64,000 nucleotides of DNA from positions 50,161-114,160 of the forward strand of contig MGJB01000017.1 of NCBI GenBank assembly GCA_001794055.1, in the 5' to 3' direction. A program made the translations under genes and the position numbers. The notes under the pieces were generated by a model. The model saw only the letters and a program-made list of their open reading frames with translations. It did not search any database and had not been told where the DNA came from. Positions 16,991 through 25,329 of this stretch are shown here, piece by piece; the stretch's first letter is position 1, and each line of letters begins with the position of its first letter. Origin of the DNA: Candidatus Yanofskybacteria bacterium RIFCSPHIGHO2_01_FULL_41_26. GTDB taxonomy: Bacteria; Patescibacteria; Paceibacteria; 2-02-FULL-40-12; GWA2-44-9.

Positions 16991-17731
16991 GTGAAAAAAA
17001 TCGCAACGCTCAGCCTATCGGTTAGGCTAGTAGTGTTCCAATACCATGTCAAAAACGCGAGTATCCCCGAAGGTATTCCGAAGTACTCGGATTTCCACAA
17101 ACCAACAGCTAGTCAATTTGAAGGCACTGGTGTCCAAGTCATGGGACCAACTCCTGATGTCCTATCAGAATTTATTGACAACAGCGACTATCAATTGATT
17201 GATGCATGGCACGCCACAGAAGAAGACTGGACTCGGAGTGCCGTTCGATTCGTGTTCTGTCACAAAGAATATCTGAATCCAGCTGGGCTTCGTCCGGAAT
17301 TCGTCACCCAGAGAGACGGCTTACTAGAGTCTTTCAACAGACTCGCAGGCAAAAACCTATGGCAGACAATGGCTCATATCAATCCATTTTTTGTCGCCGG
17401 AAAAGCAACAGACGAGACAGTTCTCGTGTTGGATTGCAACTCCCGTAAAGAAGCAACGAAGTTTATTCGGGTCGAGACCGGAGAATTCAATCTTGTTCCG
17501 GCCAAGACCGAAGACGAAGAAGAGATTTTTGTAAAAGAACCTGTCACCGTCATGGTGGAAGAACCAGTTATCGTTTTCCAGGGTGGCCGGGAAAAAGTGG
17601 AACGAGGAATCGGTCCTGGCATCGGACCCAAGGTCCTCTTGACCGACAAAGCCAACCGATTAAAGTTGGTCAGCAACGAGGTCGTTCTCGTTGCTCCTGA
17701 ACCAATTCCGGCTTCGGCTTCAGCCACCTAA
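16991..17731 (+). CDS. island gene 2, unknown
   Basis: 246 aa from a GTG start with GAGGTG about 5 nt upstream. Not recognised. The N-terminal 170 residues look like a soluble alpha/beta domain (AWHATEEDWTRSAVRFVFCH, LLESFNRLAGKNLWQTM). The C-terminal 75 residues are low-complexity, rich in Val, Glu and Pro, and end ASASAT. It is followed by a strong terminator and has its own promoter, so it is monocistronic. Confidence 0.68.
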   Translation: MKKIATLSLSVRLVVFQYHVKNASIPEGIPKYSDFHKPTASQFEGTGVQVMGPTPDVLSEFIDNSDYQLIDAWHATEEDWTRSAVRFVFCHKEYLNPAGLRPEFVTQRDGLLESFNRLAGKNLWQTMAHINPFFVAGKATDETVLVLDCNSRKEATKFIRVETGEFNLVPAKTEDEEEIFVKEPVTVMVEEPVIVFQGGREKVERGIGPGIGPKVLLTDKANRLKLVSNEVVLVAPEPIPASASAT

Positions 17732-17756
17732 CTATTTTTAAGGAGTAACACTCCCT

Positions 17757-17779
17757 GGCCCGCACAAAAGTGCGGGCCC
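17757..17779 (+). terminator. terminator of island gene 2
   Basis: GGCCCGCAC / GTGCGGGCC stem with loop AAAA. The T-tract is interrupted and merges with the -35 of the next promoter. Confidence 0.75.
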
Positions 17780-17807
17780 TTGACTTTTTATACGAAAGGA
17801 GTATAAT
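17780..17807 (+). promoter_or_regulatory. promoter P3
   Basis: TTGACT, 16-nt spacer, TATAAT. It drives a leader of about 260 nt in front of the GC-rich gene at 18075. Confidence 0.7.
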
Positions 17808-17847
17808 GATGATATACAGTAAAAATTTAGTTACTTTAATAACTTAC

Positions 17848-17960
17848 TTAGGAAAGAGCGTTTGAGGAGCGAAGGCGACGAAATACTGAGGCCAACAGGC
17901 CGAATGTATTCAAAATGATATGGTCTAAGATATCTTCGCAGTTCAAACGCTCTTTCCTAA
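17848..17960 (+). ncRNA. structured 5' leader element (hairpin A)
   Basis: An 18-bp perfect closing stem (TTAGGAAAGAGCGTTTGA with 17943-17960) encloses about 77 nt with two further hairpins: AATAC/GTATT with GGCC/GGCC, and GATAT/ATATC. It lies between promoter P3 and the gene at 18075, so it would be part of a 260-nt transcribed leader. The rest of the leader (17961-18074) is GC-rich and holds short hairpins. Function unknown; a cis-regulatory RNA is plausible. Confidence 0.55.
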
Positions 17961-18074
17961 ACTACCGCATTTCCGCGGGATGCCGTCATACGACGACTGC
18001 TCCGCTACGCGGGTTGTTATGGGGATGTTCCCCGGAAGAGCTTACGCCCCAAAGGGGCAATTGGAGAGTGTATC

Positions 18075-18893
18075 ATGGCGAGACAGAATTACAACCGTGT
18101 CGGTGTCGAACGTGTGACCGACGAGCAGATTGCAGCGATGGCAAAAACTGGTGTTAGCGACGCCAGCACAGACCTCTCGGTCGCCGAGCGCGCAGGCGCC
18201 GACGACAAGGTCGCGGCCGTCGTGGCGGAGAACGCTCCGCAGCGTGTCTCGACCTTCACACCCGAAGCGCGGGTGTGGATCGAGGGCAACAAGGAGCTGA
18301 ATACCGAGGGCCTCTACGGCCAGCGGAGTCTCCTGGCTATCCGCCCGGAAGACTTCCAGCAGCGCGCACAGTTCCTCGGACGCCCCCTCACGGTGGCGGA
18401 TCTCGAGGAGATCCACGGCGTCGACACGTCAGCACCGGCGTCGATGGACTGCACGACCTGCGGGAAGGCTGTGACGTCCTTCATCCGTACGGCCATGATC
18501 GGCCGTGACGGCGACCTGCGCCGCAACCCGGATGGGAACATCACCTACCGCGGTCAGGCCGTGACCACGGGACGTCCGCTGGCGGTTCACGCAGCTCACA
18601 CGGGCACGTGCCTGTACAAGTTGCGCAACAACCTCGAACAGACGAAGAAGCTGACGAGTGGCCGAGAGGTCGCCAAGTTGCTTCACTCGCACTCGTTCGA
18701 GCAGGCCAACGCGCGGTTGGCCGGCATCCAGGGTCACTTCAACGCGAAGGACCAGGAGAAGCAGGCGATGAAACAGCGCCTGGGCGCCAGGACCGGTGGC
18801 GACGCCGCCGGATTCAGCAATGGGGCGAACTTCACGCCCCGCACGCCCCGTGGCAAGTCCCGCAAGGAGTCGCGGAACTGGAACGCCGAGTAA
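18075..18893 (+). CDS. island gene 3, GC-rich, possible zinc-binding protein
   Basis: 272 aa. Not recognised. ATG at 18075 has GGAGAG about 9 nt upstream. Most codons end in G or C, in sharp contrast to the A/T-ending codons of the flanking genes. The middle holds CTTCGK (about 134-139) and, about 45 residues later, HAAHTGTCLYKL, a possible CxxC...HxxHxxxC zinc site. The C-terminus is basic and glycine-rich (GKSRKESRNW). Composition suggests transfer from a GC-rich source or an unusual codon strategy. It has its own promoter, structured leader and terminator. Confidence 0.75.
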   Translation: MARQNYNRVGVERVTDEQIAAMAKTGVSDASTDLSVAERAGADDKVAAVVAENAPQRVSTFTPEARVWIEGNKELNTEGLYGQRSLLAIRPEDFQQRAQFLGRPLTVADLEEIHGVDTSAPASMDCTTCGKAVTSFIRTAMIGRDGDLRRNPDGNITYRGQAVTTGRPLAVHAAHTGTCLYKLRNNLEQTKKLTSGREVAKLLHSHSFEQANARLAGIQGHFNAKDQEKQAMKQRLGARTGGDAAGFSNGANFTPRTPRGKSRKESRNWNAE

Positions 18894-18913
18894 TATCGAC
18901 GTCAAGCATCCTT

Positions 18914-18957
18914 GGGGAGGAAGAGACACTGGTCTCTCTCCTCCCCCGGGGTGTTTT
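18914..18957 (+). terminator. terminator of island gene 3
   Basis: About 14-bp stem GGGGAGGAAGAGAC / GTCTCTCTCCTCCCC (one bulge), with an additional CCCCGGGG segment and a T-run at 18953. Confidence 0.75.
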
Positions 18958-18971
18958 TTAATACTTAAATA

Positions 18972-19000
18972 TTGACTTATTTAATGTTTTAGTGTATCAT
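18972..19000 (+). promoter_or_regulatory. promoter P4
   Basis: TTGACT, 17-nt spacer, TATCAT. It lies upstream of the hairpin leader of the beta-CASP gene. Confidence 0.7.
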
Positions 19001-19031
19001 ATGATCAGTACCAAAATCTCGGGAGAATTCA

Positions 19032-19097
19032 TCAGGTAGTGAAATTTCCAATTCTAGATTTTCCGACAAAGTCGGATTTGGAAATTCTACTACCTGA
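19032..19097 (+). ncRNA. long hairpin in 5' leader of beta-CASP gene
   Basis: TCAGGTAGT pairs with 19089-19097, then GAAATTTCCAA with 19077-19087 (one bulge), and an apical TCCGAC AAA GTCGGA hairpin (19062-19076). It lies in the transcribed leader, about 60 nt before the ATG. In beta-CASP enzymes such as RNase E analogues, leader hairpins can mediate autoregulation; here that is only an inference. Confidence 0.55.
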
Positions 19098-19156
19098 CGA
19101 GCTCTTCTACAATTGAATAGGTACGAAAGGTACCAAGAAAGAGGGAGGAAAGAGCC

Positions 19157-20656
19157 ATGCAGGAGATCAGGTACGAGGATTTGGCTGACCATTTGGCCAG
19201 CGGTAAAGATTTTATTGTTGAGCTGGGCGAACAGAAAGGTATCGGTTCCAGCAGTCTCTTGGTTCGCAAGTGCGAAAAAACATTTCTGATTGACCGCGGT
19301 GCCGCCTTTGAAGGCATTGGTACAAACAAAATTACCACCTTCCCTGTCGGCGGGAATCTTGAGGAAATCTACATTGACCTCATGATTTTCACCCACGTGC
19401 ATGCCGATCACATTTTACAAATCGTGCCGACCGTGTTGATGCACGGCGAATCACGAGTGGTATTTTCAAAGAAGACACTAGAGGAGCTGAAAATCGTTTT
19501 GGCCGATTCTTTGTCTATTCAGAGAAAAGAAGCCAAGAAAGCCTACTACTCTGGATTACCGGCACCGAAAGCCGAGTTCAACGAAGAAGATGTTGCAACT
19601 TTTCTAGCTCGAGCCGAAGCCGGTTTTTATGAAATAGTGGACACCGATGAAGAAGATGAATGGATTACCTTTGAAGATTGGCCAGGATGGGAATTCGGAT
19701 TCACATTTTCCGGACATACTAAGGGAGCCTTCATCTCTCTCATAAAGTCGCCCGATGGCGACGGCCTCGTCTTTTCAGGCGATTTGTCCGGCCACAATCA
19801 GGAAACAACGCGAGGCGTGAAAACGTTGAGCGAAAGTTTCTTGGCAATGGCCGAATTCCGAAAATGCCGGCGAATCATTCTTGTTACGGAAGCCACCAAC
19901 GGCAACCGCGATATTGAAGAGAGCCAAGAAGAGATGGACGCCCGACTCAAGGCTGTCCTGAATGAAACCCAGCGCAAGGGTGGCCACGCTCTGATGCCGG
20001 TATTCATGGTCAATCGTGGACCAAATATCGTTACCAAATTGGTTCGTCTCGGATTTAAAGTGTTCGTTGCCGGCGGGGTCAGAAAAACCCTTGCCGTAGA
20101 AGTTGGAGCTGACATCGTTGAAAAATGGAAGGCCGACGGAACAGTCATGTTCATTGAGAACGGGCCGAACTATTCGAGCCAGATCAAGGCTGCCTCTCGA
20201 GGCGAATATGGCTTCCGGCCAATTGTTACTTCTTCGGCTACGTTAGACCAGGGAGCCGGAGTTGAATTCGCAATCGAGATGTTGCCAGTTCCGGAAAATG
20301 TATTGATTTCGACCGGTCATCGTTTTGATGGGTCGGCCATGAAGGAGTTTTTTGAGATAAAGAACCGGCCAATTGGGCCCGGTCATACGATTGTATTGAA
20401 TAGAATGGATAGAGACTTTCATTCAGTAAAACATGCGGTTAATGTCAGATGTGGCGGACACCACTTTGACTATTCCGCACACTCAGATCGGAAAGAGTTG
20501 GTCGCATTTACAACCAACCTCAATCCTGACATTATCTTCATAAAGCATTGCACCGAAGACGGATTCAATGGTCTGGAATCGGCCCTGCGTAGCGAGTTGA
20601 GAGAAAAGTGCCCTCCGATCAGTCGGGCGCGCCACCTCCATTTGTTTGAATTCTAA
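19157..20656 (+). CDS. beta-CASP metallo-beta-lactamase ribonuclease-like protein
   Basis: 499 aa. Metal motif HVHADH (His80-His85), later GHTKGAF and FSGDLSG giving further metal ligands, and the beta-CASP signatures VTEATNGNR (motif A region) and DYSAHSDRKEL (His of motif B). This is the fold of RNase J and CPSF-73-type nucleases, but the sequence is not a standard RNase J: it lacks the RNase J C-terminal domain and has a distinct N-terminus. A GGGAGGAAAG ribosome-binding site precedes the ATG. It probably acts on RNA; substrate unknown. Confidence 0.85.
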   Translation: MQEIRYEDLADHLASGKDFIVELGEQKGIGSSSLLVRKCEKTFLIDRGAAFEGIGTNKITTFPVGGNLEEIYIDLMIFTHVHADHILQIVPTVLMHGESRVVFSKKTLEELKIVLADSLSIQRKEAKKAYYSGLPAPKAEFNEEDVATFLARAEAGFYEIVDTDEEDEWITFEDWPGWEFGFTFSGHTKGAFISLIKSPDGDGLVFSGDLSGHNQETTRGVKTLSESFLAMAEFRKCRRIILVTEATNGNRDIEESQEEMDARLKAVLNETQRKGGHALMPVFMVNRGPNIVTKLVRLGFKVFVAGGVRKTLAVEVGADIVEKWKADGTVMFIENGPNYSSQIKAASRGEYGFRPIVTSSATLDQGAGVEFAIEMLPVPENVLISTGHRFDGSAMKEFFEIKNRPIGPGHTIVLNRMDRDFHSVKHAVNVRCGGHHFDYSAHSDRKELVAFTTNLNPDIIFIKHCTEDGFNGLESALRSELREKCPPISRARHLHLFEF

Positions 20657-20677
20657 ATTAGGGCCTTCTAGTGCCCG

Positions 20678-20709
20678 GGCCTCACGTCGCTTGACGTGAG
20701 GCCTTTTTT
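20678..20709 (+). terminator. terminator of beta-CASP gene, overlapping next promoter
   Basis: An 11-bp stem GGCCTCACGTC / GACGTGAGGCC, loop GCTT, six T. The right arm contains TTGACG, which is 17 nt from AATAAT (20715-20720 region), so the next gene's -35 may lie inside the terminator. Confidence 0.85.
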
Positions 20710-20737
20710 GTGCAATAATTAGCAACAAGGAGGTCTC

Positions 20738-21496
20738 ATGGAGACCGAGCAGACTGAACAGATCTTTGAAGAAACTACCACCGAGGAGACTCGGAAGCTA
20801 ATCCTCACTATTTCTACTATTGCCTTTGATTTCGATTTCGTTACTTCTGACCCATCAAGGTCACGGGCTGACGAAATCAAGGTTTTATTGGTAAAGAACA
20901 AGAAACCTTCCCGCAAAAGCAAAGAAGGTAAGCCGGGTGGGTTTGGACTCCCAACAGGACAAGTAGAGAGCCGTGAAGCGATACTTCATGCTGTCGAAAG
21001 AGAAACCGAGGACGAGTCTGGCTGTTCGGTGAAGAAAATAATCGGCAAACTTTTTGTGATCAAAAAGACCTTAAAGATACCCGGGAAGGAGAATCCGGAA
21101 AACCTTCCGAACCATCTTAATTATGAGTCCGTCCCCAACGAGATTCATGTTTTTCTTGTCGAGGCTTCCGAGCCACTAAGACGGATAAGAGAGGCTGATG
21201 AAATCGACGGCTCCGTCGAGCCGTGGAAACCTCTTCGGGAAGTATTTGAAATGCCTCTTGCTCAGGACCGGAGTGGAAGCAGGAAAAATAGCGACGGCAT
21301 TTATTTTAGCCACATCAAAAGACTATATACGGCCATTGAGTCGATGATTTACAACCCCGAAGAAGAGCTAGTCGATGGTGAGGCCATCAAGCGATGGCTT
21401 GAGCCTAATCGTCAGGCTCTATACTCGGCAATGTCTGATCTTAGAAAGTCTGGTCTTCTGGAAAACTTTATTACTCCTGACGAAGCTCAGGAATAA
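20738..21496 (+). CDS. Nudix hydrolase domain protein
   Basis: 252 aa. The Nudix box is GQVESREAILHAVERETEDE followed by SGC (about residues 73-95), matching Gx5Ex7REUxEExGU. It hydrolyses nucleoside diphosphate-linked compounds in this family. The protein is longer than a minimal Nudix enzyme (about 140-160 aa): the C-terminal 90 residues (IKRLYTAIESMIYN...) form a helical extension. Perfect AAGGAGG ribosome-binding site 5 nt before ATG. Last gene of the island; terminator follows. Substrate unknown. Confidence 0.85.
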   Translation: METEQTEQIFEETTTEETRKLILTISTIAFDFDFVTSDPSRSRADEIKVLLVKNKKPSRKSKEGKPGGFGLPTGQVESREAILHAVERETEDESGCSVKKIIGKLFVIKKTLKIPGKENPENLPNHLNYESVPNEIHVFLVEASEPLRRIREADEIDGSVEPWKPLREVFEMPLAQDRSGSRKNSDGIYFSHIKRLYTAIESMIYNPEEELVDGEAIKRWLEPNRQALYSAMSDLRKSGLLENFITPDEAQE

Positions 21497-21518
21497 TAAA
21501 TACCAGATTTAATTACAC

Positions 21519-21550
21519 ACGCGCCCCGCAATGGGGCGCTATTTTATTTT
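21519..21550 (+). terminator. terminator of Nudix gene
   Basis: GCGCCCC / GGGGCGC stem with loop GCAAT or shorter, followed by a T-rich run. It marks the right end of the single-gene island. Confidence 0.8.
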
Positions 21551-21594
21551 TCGAAGGACCCAATTAACAATACTCCCCCCTACAAATAACTCTG

Positions 21595-21623
21595 TTGAAA
21601 AATATTAAAACTTCGGGTATACT
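21595..21623 (+). promoter_or_regulatory. ftsH promoter
   Basis: TTGAAA, 17-nt spacer, TATACT. The ATG is 11 nt after the -10, leaving a 5' leader of only a few nucleotides and no room for a ribosome-binding site. Confidence 0.7.
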
Positions 21624-21634
21624 CAATCCTAATC

Positions 21635-23458
21635 ATGATCAAACAATTCACAAAATATATTTCAATAGTTTTCTTAATCCTGCTTAGCGCAGCTGGTTTA
21701 GTTATGGTTTTTCAGTCCCCTTTTGAAAAAGTTGACAGTGTTTCTGTCTCAGAAATAGTAACCAAAATAAATGCCGGCCAAGTTAAAGACATAACAGTCA
21801 AAGGAGATAATCTGGAAATCGTCCTAAAAGATGGTGACAAGAAATTAACATCTCAAAAAGAGTCGGGTATTTCAGCTTTTGAAACATTGCTGAACTTAGG
21901 AACAAATAAAGACAAGCTCTCAGCTTTTAATATTCAAGTTAAAGACGAAACTGGAACAGTGGGTATGATATTGTCTTCTGTTATTCCAGTCGTTTTACCA
22001 TTTCTTTTGATAGTTTTAATTTTCTGGTACATGTTTAATAAGGCTCAAAAGGGATCGATGCAAGCCTTTTCTTTCGGCAAATCTAAGGCCCGTTTGGCCA
22101 ACCAGAAAAACGGAAAAAAGCAGGTTACCTTCAAAGATGTTGCCGGACTAATTGAGGCCAAGGAAGAAATATCAGAAGTTGTAGAATTCTTGAAAGACCC
22201 GAAGAAATTTCACAAACTTGGAGCCAAAATACCAAGAGGTATTTTATTAGTTGGTTCTCCGGGAACAGGAAAAACACTTTTAGCTAAAGCAGTTGCCAGC
22301 GAAGCCCATGTTCCATTTTATTTCGTTTCCGGTTCAGAATTCGTCGAAATGTTCGTTGGTGTCGGCGCCAACAGGGTCAGGGACATGTTTGAGCTAGCAA
22401 AGAAAACTGCTCCGGCAATTGTATTTATCGATGAAATAGATGCCGTAGGCAGACACCGCGGAGCTGGTCTTGGAGGCGGACATGACGAAAGAGAACAAAC
22501 CTTGAACCAAATTTTGGTTGAAATGGACGGTTTTGATACTGATGCCGCCGTAATTGTAATAGCCGCGACCAACCGACCTGATATTCTTGATCCGGCTCTT
22601 TTAAGACCCGGCCGTTTTGACAGACGGATAATTTTAGATGAACCCTCAATGAAAGATCGAGAAGATATTTTAAAAATCCATGCCTTGGGTAAACCCTTGG
22701 CAAAAATGGTAAACCTTAAACTTGTTGCCGAAAGAACTCCGGGATTATCGGGGGCAGATTTGGCAAATTTAATAAATGAAGCCGCCATTCTTGCCGCAAG
22801 AAATAACCAAAAAGAAATTACACAGGATAATCTTTTTGAGGCAATTGAAAAGGTAATCTTGGGACCAGAAAGACGCAGCCACATATTTTCCAAAAAAGAA
22901 AAAGAGATAACCGCCTACCACGAAGCTGGACATGCATTGGTGTCCTTCTCGCTCCCCTTCACAGATCCGATCCACAAGGTTTCAATCGTTTCACGCGGAA
23001 GAGCGGGAGGATACACGCTCAAATTACCAACCGAAGACAAACATCTTCGATCCCGCTCTGAATTTGAGTCAGAATTAGCTGTTTTACTCGGAGGATTTGC
23101 GGCTGAAAAAATGATATTCAAAGATACTACCACCGGCGCTTCAAATGACTTGAGGGTTGCGTCCGATCTTGCCCGTCGGATGATTACCCAATATGGAATG
23201 TCCGATGTCCTCGGCCCAATAACTTTCGGTGAAAAAGAAGAACTGGTTTTTTTGGGAAAAGAAATTTCAAGCAATAAAAACTACTCCGAAACAATTGCGT
23301 TTCAGATTGATGAGGAAATTAAAAAACTGATATCAAAAGGATTAGTTTCCGCCAAAAAAGTTCTTACTCAAAAGATGGCAGTCCTCCACAAAATCGCCAA
23401 AGAATTAATCAGCAAAGAAACTCTGGAACAAAAAGATTTTTACACGTTGGTGAGGTAA
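21635..23458 (+). CDS. ftsH: ATP-dependent zinc metalloprotease FtsH
   Basis: 607 aa. Two N-terminal transmembrane helices (about 8-28 and 108-133), AAA+ module with Walker A GSPGTGKT (about 207-214), Walker B IVFIDEIDAVG, SRH region ATNRPDILDPALLRPGRFDR, and the zinc-protease motif HEAGH (about 430). It degrades membrane and some soluble proteins. Length is normal for the family. No Shine-Dalgarno sequence is seen; see the promoter. Confidence 0.98.
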   Translation: MIKQFTKYISIVFLILLSAAGLVMVFQSPFEKVDSVSVSEIVTKINAGQVKDITVKGDNLEIVLKDGDKKLTSQKESGISAFETLLNLGTNKDKLSAFNIQVKDETGTVGMILSSVIPVVLPFLLIVLIFWYMFNKAQKGSMQAFSFGKSKARLANQKNGKKQVTFKDVAGLIEAKEEISEVVEFLKDPKKFHKLGAKIPRGILLVGSPGTGKTLLAKAVASEAHVPFYFVSGSEFVEMFVGVGANRVRDMFELAKKTAPAIVFIDEIDAVGRHRGAGLGGGHDEREQTLNQILVEMDGFDTDAAVIVIAATNRPDILDPALLRPGRFDRRIILDEPSMKDREDILKIHALGKPLAKMVNLKLVAERTPGLSGADLANLINEAAILAARNNQKEITQDNLFEAIEKVILGPERRSHIFSKKEKEITAYHEAGHALVSFSLPFTDPIHKVSIVSRGRAGGYTLKLPTEDKHLRSRSEFESELAVLLGGFAAEKMIFKDTTTGASNDLRVASDLARRMITQYGMSDVLGPITFGEKEELVFLGKEISSNKNYSETIAFQIDEEIKKLISKGLVSAKKVLTQKMAVLHKIAKELISKETLEQKDFYTLVR

Positions 23459-23464
23459 GGCCAG

Positions 23465-23676
23465 CTCAACCCCGCCCATTTTAGGCCTATTGGATTGCGG
23501 CCTCCGGCCTTCTTCGGACAAATGCTTAAATTAATCTCAATTTGCTTAACAAATTTTAGCGTCCGTTCCTCTCTTCGGGATTTTCCGGCTAAAATTTGTT
23601 TATTAAGCAAATTATTAGTTAATTTAAGCATTGTGTTGCCCTCGAAACCAAACGGTCTGAAAATAGGCGGGGTTGT
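23465..23676. repeat. large nested inverted repeat between ftsH and tRNA-Ile
   Basis: Outer arms CAACCCCGCCCATTTT (23467) and its complement at 23660-23675 (one mismatch) enclose an inner rod at 23521-23632 made of three perfect stems of 14, 11 and 11 bp (AATGCTTAAATTAA; AATTTGCTTAA; CAAATTTTAGC). The whole interval between ftsH and the tRNA is thus one hairpin. It may serve as ftsH's 3' end or as a separate element. Confidence 0.65.
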
Positions 23677-23750
23677 CGCCCCACAAGAGACAGGAGTCAA
23701 ACTCTGGAATAAAATTCTTAAAAAGCGTAAGATAATACTTAGTTTTCTTT

Positions 23751-23825
23751 GGGCGTGTAGCTCAGTGGTAGAGCACGGTACTTATAATACCGGGGTCGGA
23801 GGCTCGATCCCTCCCACGCCCACCA
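23751..23825 (+). tRNA. tRNA-Ile (TAT)
   Basis: Acceptor GGGCGTG/CACGCCC, anticodon stem CGGTA/TACCG around CTTATAA gives anticodon TAT, which reads AUA. Encoded CCA. The T-loop begins with C instead of T. The first 137-bp inverted repeat begins with this gene's CACCA 3' end, and the recombinase frame runs antisense into the gene, so the 3' end looks like the insertion point of the element. Confidence 0.92.
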
Positions 23826-25308
23826 TAATAAAACTAGACGACTTTTTTGAAGTCAATTGATGGGCGGCACGAAGTGCCGCCCATTGATTTTCCCCTGACA
23901 AATCCTCTCCGCTCGGCGCGCGCAGCCGCGCCTCGCGGTTGGCCAAAACGAGGTTCGAGCCGAAAAGTTTTTCGGCAGCAACCTTTTTCTCAAAAAGGTT
24001 GCTCTCTTGTGCGATTTTAGGCAGAGATTCTGCCTCTTTTATCCATTCCGACATCGGTTCGAGCCAGCCAGTCCGCTTTTGTTCAAAGTTGATGATTTGC
24101 TCCTCCAGCGACTTTTTCTCGCTCATAAAGTTTCGTTTCTTTTCGAGATAAGTTTCTCGTTCAATGTCCTGTTCCAAATAGCCATCTAAAAGTCGCTGGA
24201 GTTTAACAGTGATAATTTTTACTTTAGTTTCCGATTCTTGAACAAAAGCGGTTGCGGATTGGGCGGATTCCTTTTTGTCTTTTTCAAGTATTTTATTCAT
24301 CTGTTCCGCCCAATCCGGTCTCAAAGAAAATTTTTGAAGCAGAGAGGATAACTGCCGATCCAGTTCTTCCTCGCGGACATAAGGTTGGCTACACTGTATG
24401 TTTTTCTTGGTGCAACGATAGTAAGTATGACCTTTTTGGATTTCGGCAGTTATCATTCTTCCGCATTCTTCACAACGCAATAAATTAGTGAAGGGTTTAG
24501 CGATTTTAGGATTACCCTTTGGTTTTCCTCTCTGCTTCATTACCTCTCGGACTTTATCAAAAATTTTCTTTGAGACTACTGGCTGGTGCTTGCCTTCATA
24601 CACCTCACCCGCATAACGAAAATGTCCATAGTAAAATGGATTGGAGAGGATAAAAGAAATTCTGTCTCGGTGAAGTTTCTTGCCGCCAGAGGAGAGAATA
24701 CCATGTTGCGCCAAAAAGTTTACAATATCTTCCAAACGAGAGCTGTTTTGTCCATATAGCTCAAAGGCCTTGCGAATAATAACTGATTTCTTTTTGTCCA
24801 CAACGATTGATTTAGTACGAACATCGTTTAGATAACCAACTGGCGCAAGGCCGGGATATTCTCCTCGTCTGACTTTTTGGCGCAACCCTCGTTTGGTATT
24901 CTCACTCAAATTGTCCACATAGTATTTGCTTTGCCCAAAAGCGATATTGAGCATGAACTTACCTTGGGCGGTATTTTCATACCAAAACTGTGGAAACTTC
25001 AGGCCCGCAAGTCCACCTGTGTCCAAAAGATAAATAATCTTTCCACCATCAACAGAATTGCGCGCCAGTCTGTCAGGATGCCAAGCCAAAATTCCGTTTG
25101 CTTCACCGCGCTCGATGCGAGCAAACATTTCGTTAAAAATCGGTCTGCCAGGAATTTTGGCCGACTGCTTTTCCACCAACTCCTCCACTATCTCCAAATT
25201 TTCACGCTTGGCAAACTCGCGCAATTCTGTGAGTTGCGCTTCAATCGAGAGGACTTGCTTATCCTCAACATCTGTGGATTTGCGGGCATACAAAAAGAAT
25301 TTTTGCAT
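23782..25308 (-). CDS. large serine recombinase
   Basis: 508 aa. Resolvase N-terminal domain with catalytic Ser11 (YARKSTD) and WHPDRLARN; recombinase domain (about 165-270); zinc ribbon CEECGRM...YYRCTKKNIQC (about 290-315); then a long coiled coil (about 330-440). The family's usual C-terminus, ANREAR...NQWAALRAA, is at about 455-485. The stop expected just after it is changed to CAA (codon at 23857-23859), so the frame runs on antisense into tRNA-Ile, adding about 25 residues ending VGGIEPPTPVL. It catalyses site-specific integration, excision or inversion. Confidence 0.93.
   Translation of the reverse strand: MQKFFLYARKSTDVEDKQVLSIEAQLTELREFAKRENLEIVEELVEKQSAKIPGRPIFNEMFARIERGEANGILAWHPDRLARNSVDGGKIIYLLDTGGLAGLKFPQFWYENTAQGKFMLNIAFGQSKYYVDNLSENTKRGLRQKVRRGEYPGLAPVGYLNDVRTKSIVVDKKKSVIIRKAFELYGQNSSRLEDIVNFLAQHGILSSGGKKLHRDRISFILSNPFYYGHFRYAGEVYEGKHQPVVSKKIFDKVREVMKQRGKPKGNPKIAKPFTNLLRCEECGRMITAEIQKGHTYYRCTKKNIQCSQPYVREEELDRQLSSLLQKFSLRPDWAEQMNKILEKDKKESAQSATAFVQESETKVKIITVKLQRLLDGYLEQDIERETYLEKKRNFMSEKKSLEEQIINFEQKRTGWLEPMSEWIKEAESLPKIAQESNLFEKKVAAEKLFGSNLVLANREARLRAPSGEDLSGENQWAALRAAHQLTSKKSSSFIMVGVGGIEPPTPVL
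23821..23957. repeat. inverted repeat IR1, left arm (137 bp)
   Basis: Matches 25513-25649 in inverted orientation with three mismatches. It starts at the CACCA end of tRNA-Ile and covers the last ~45 codons of the recombinase gene. It contains a GC-rich hairpin around TGGGCGGCAC GAA GTGCCGCCCA. Confidence 0.93.
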
Positions 25309-25329
25309 AAAATTATTGGTTAAAACTTA

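Noticed and set aside
18042..18929. Long minus-strand ORFs opposite the GC-rich gene
   Set aside because: Expected by chance in GC-rich DNA; the plus-strand gene has promoter, ribosome-binding site and terminator.
23495..23860. ORF across the ftsH-tRNA gap
   Set aside because: It passes through the nested inverted repeat and tRNA-Ile.
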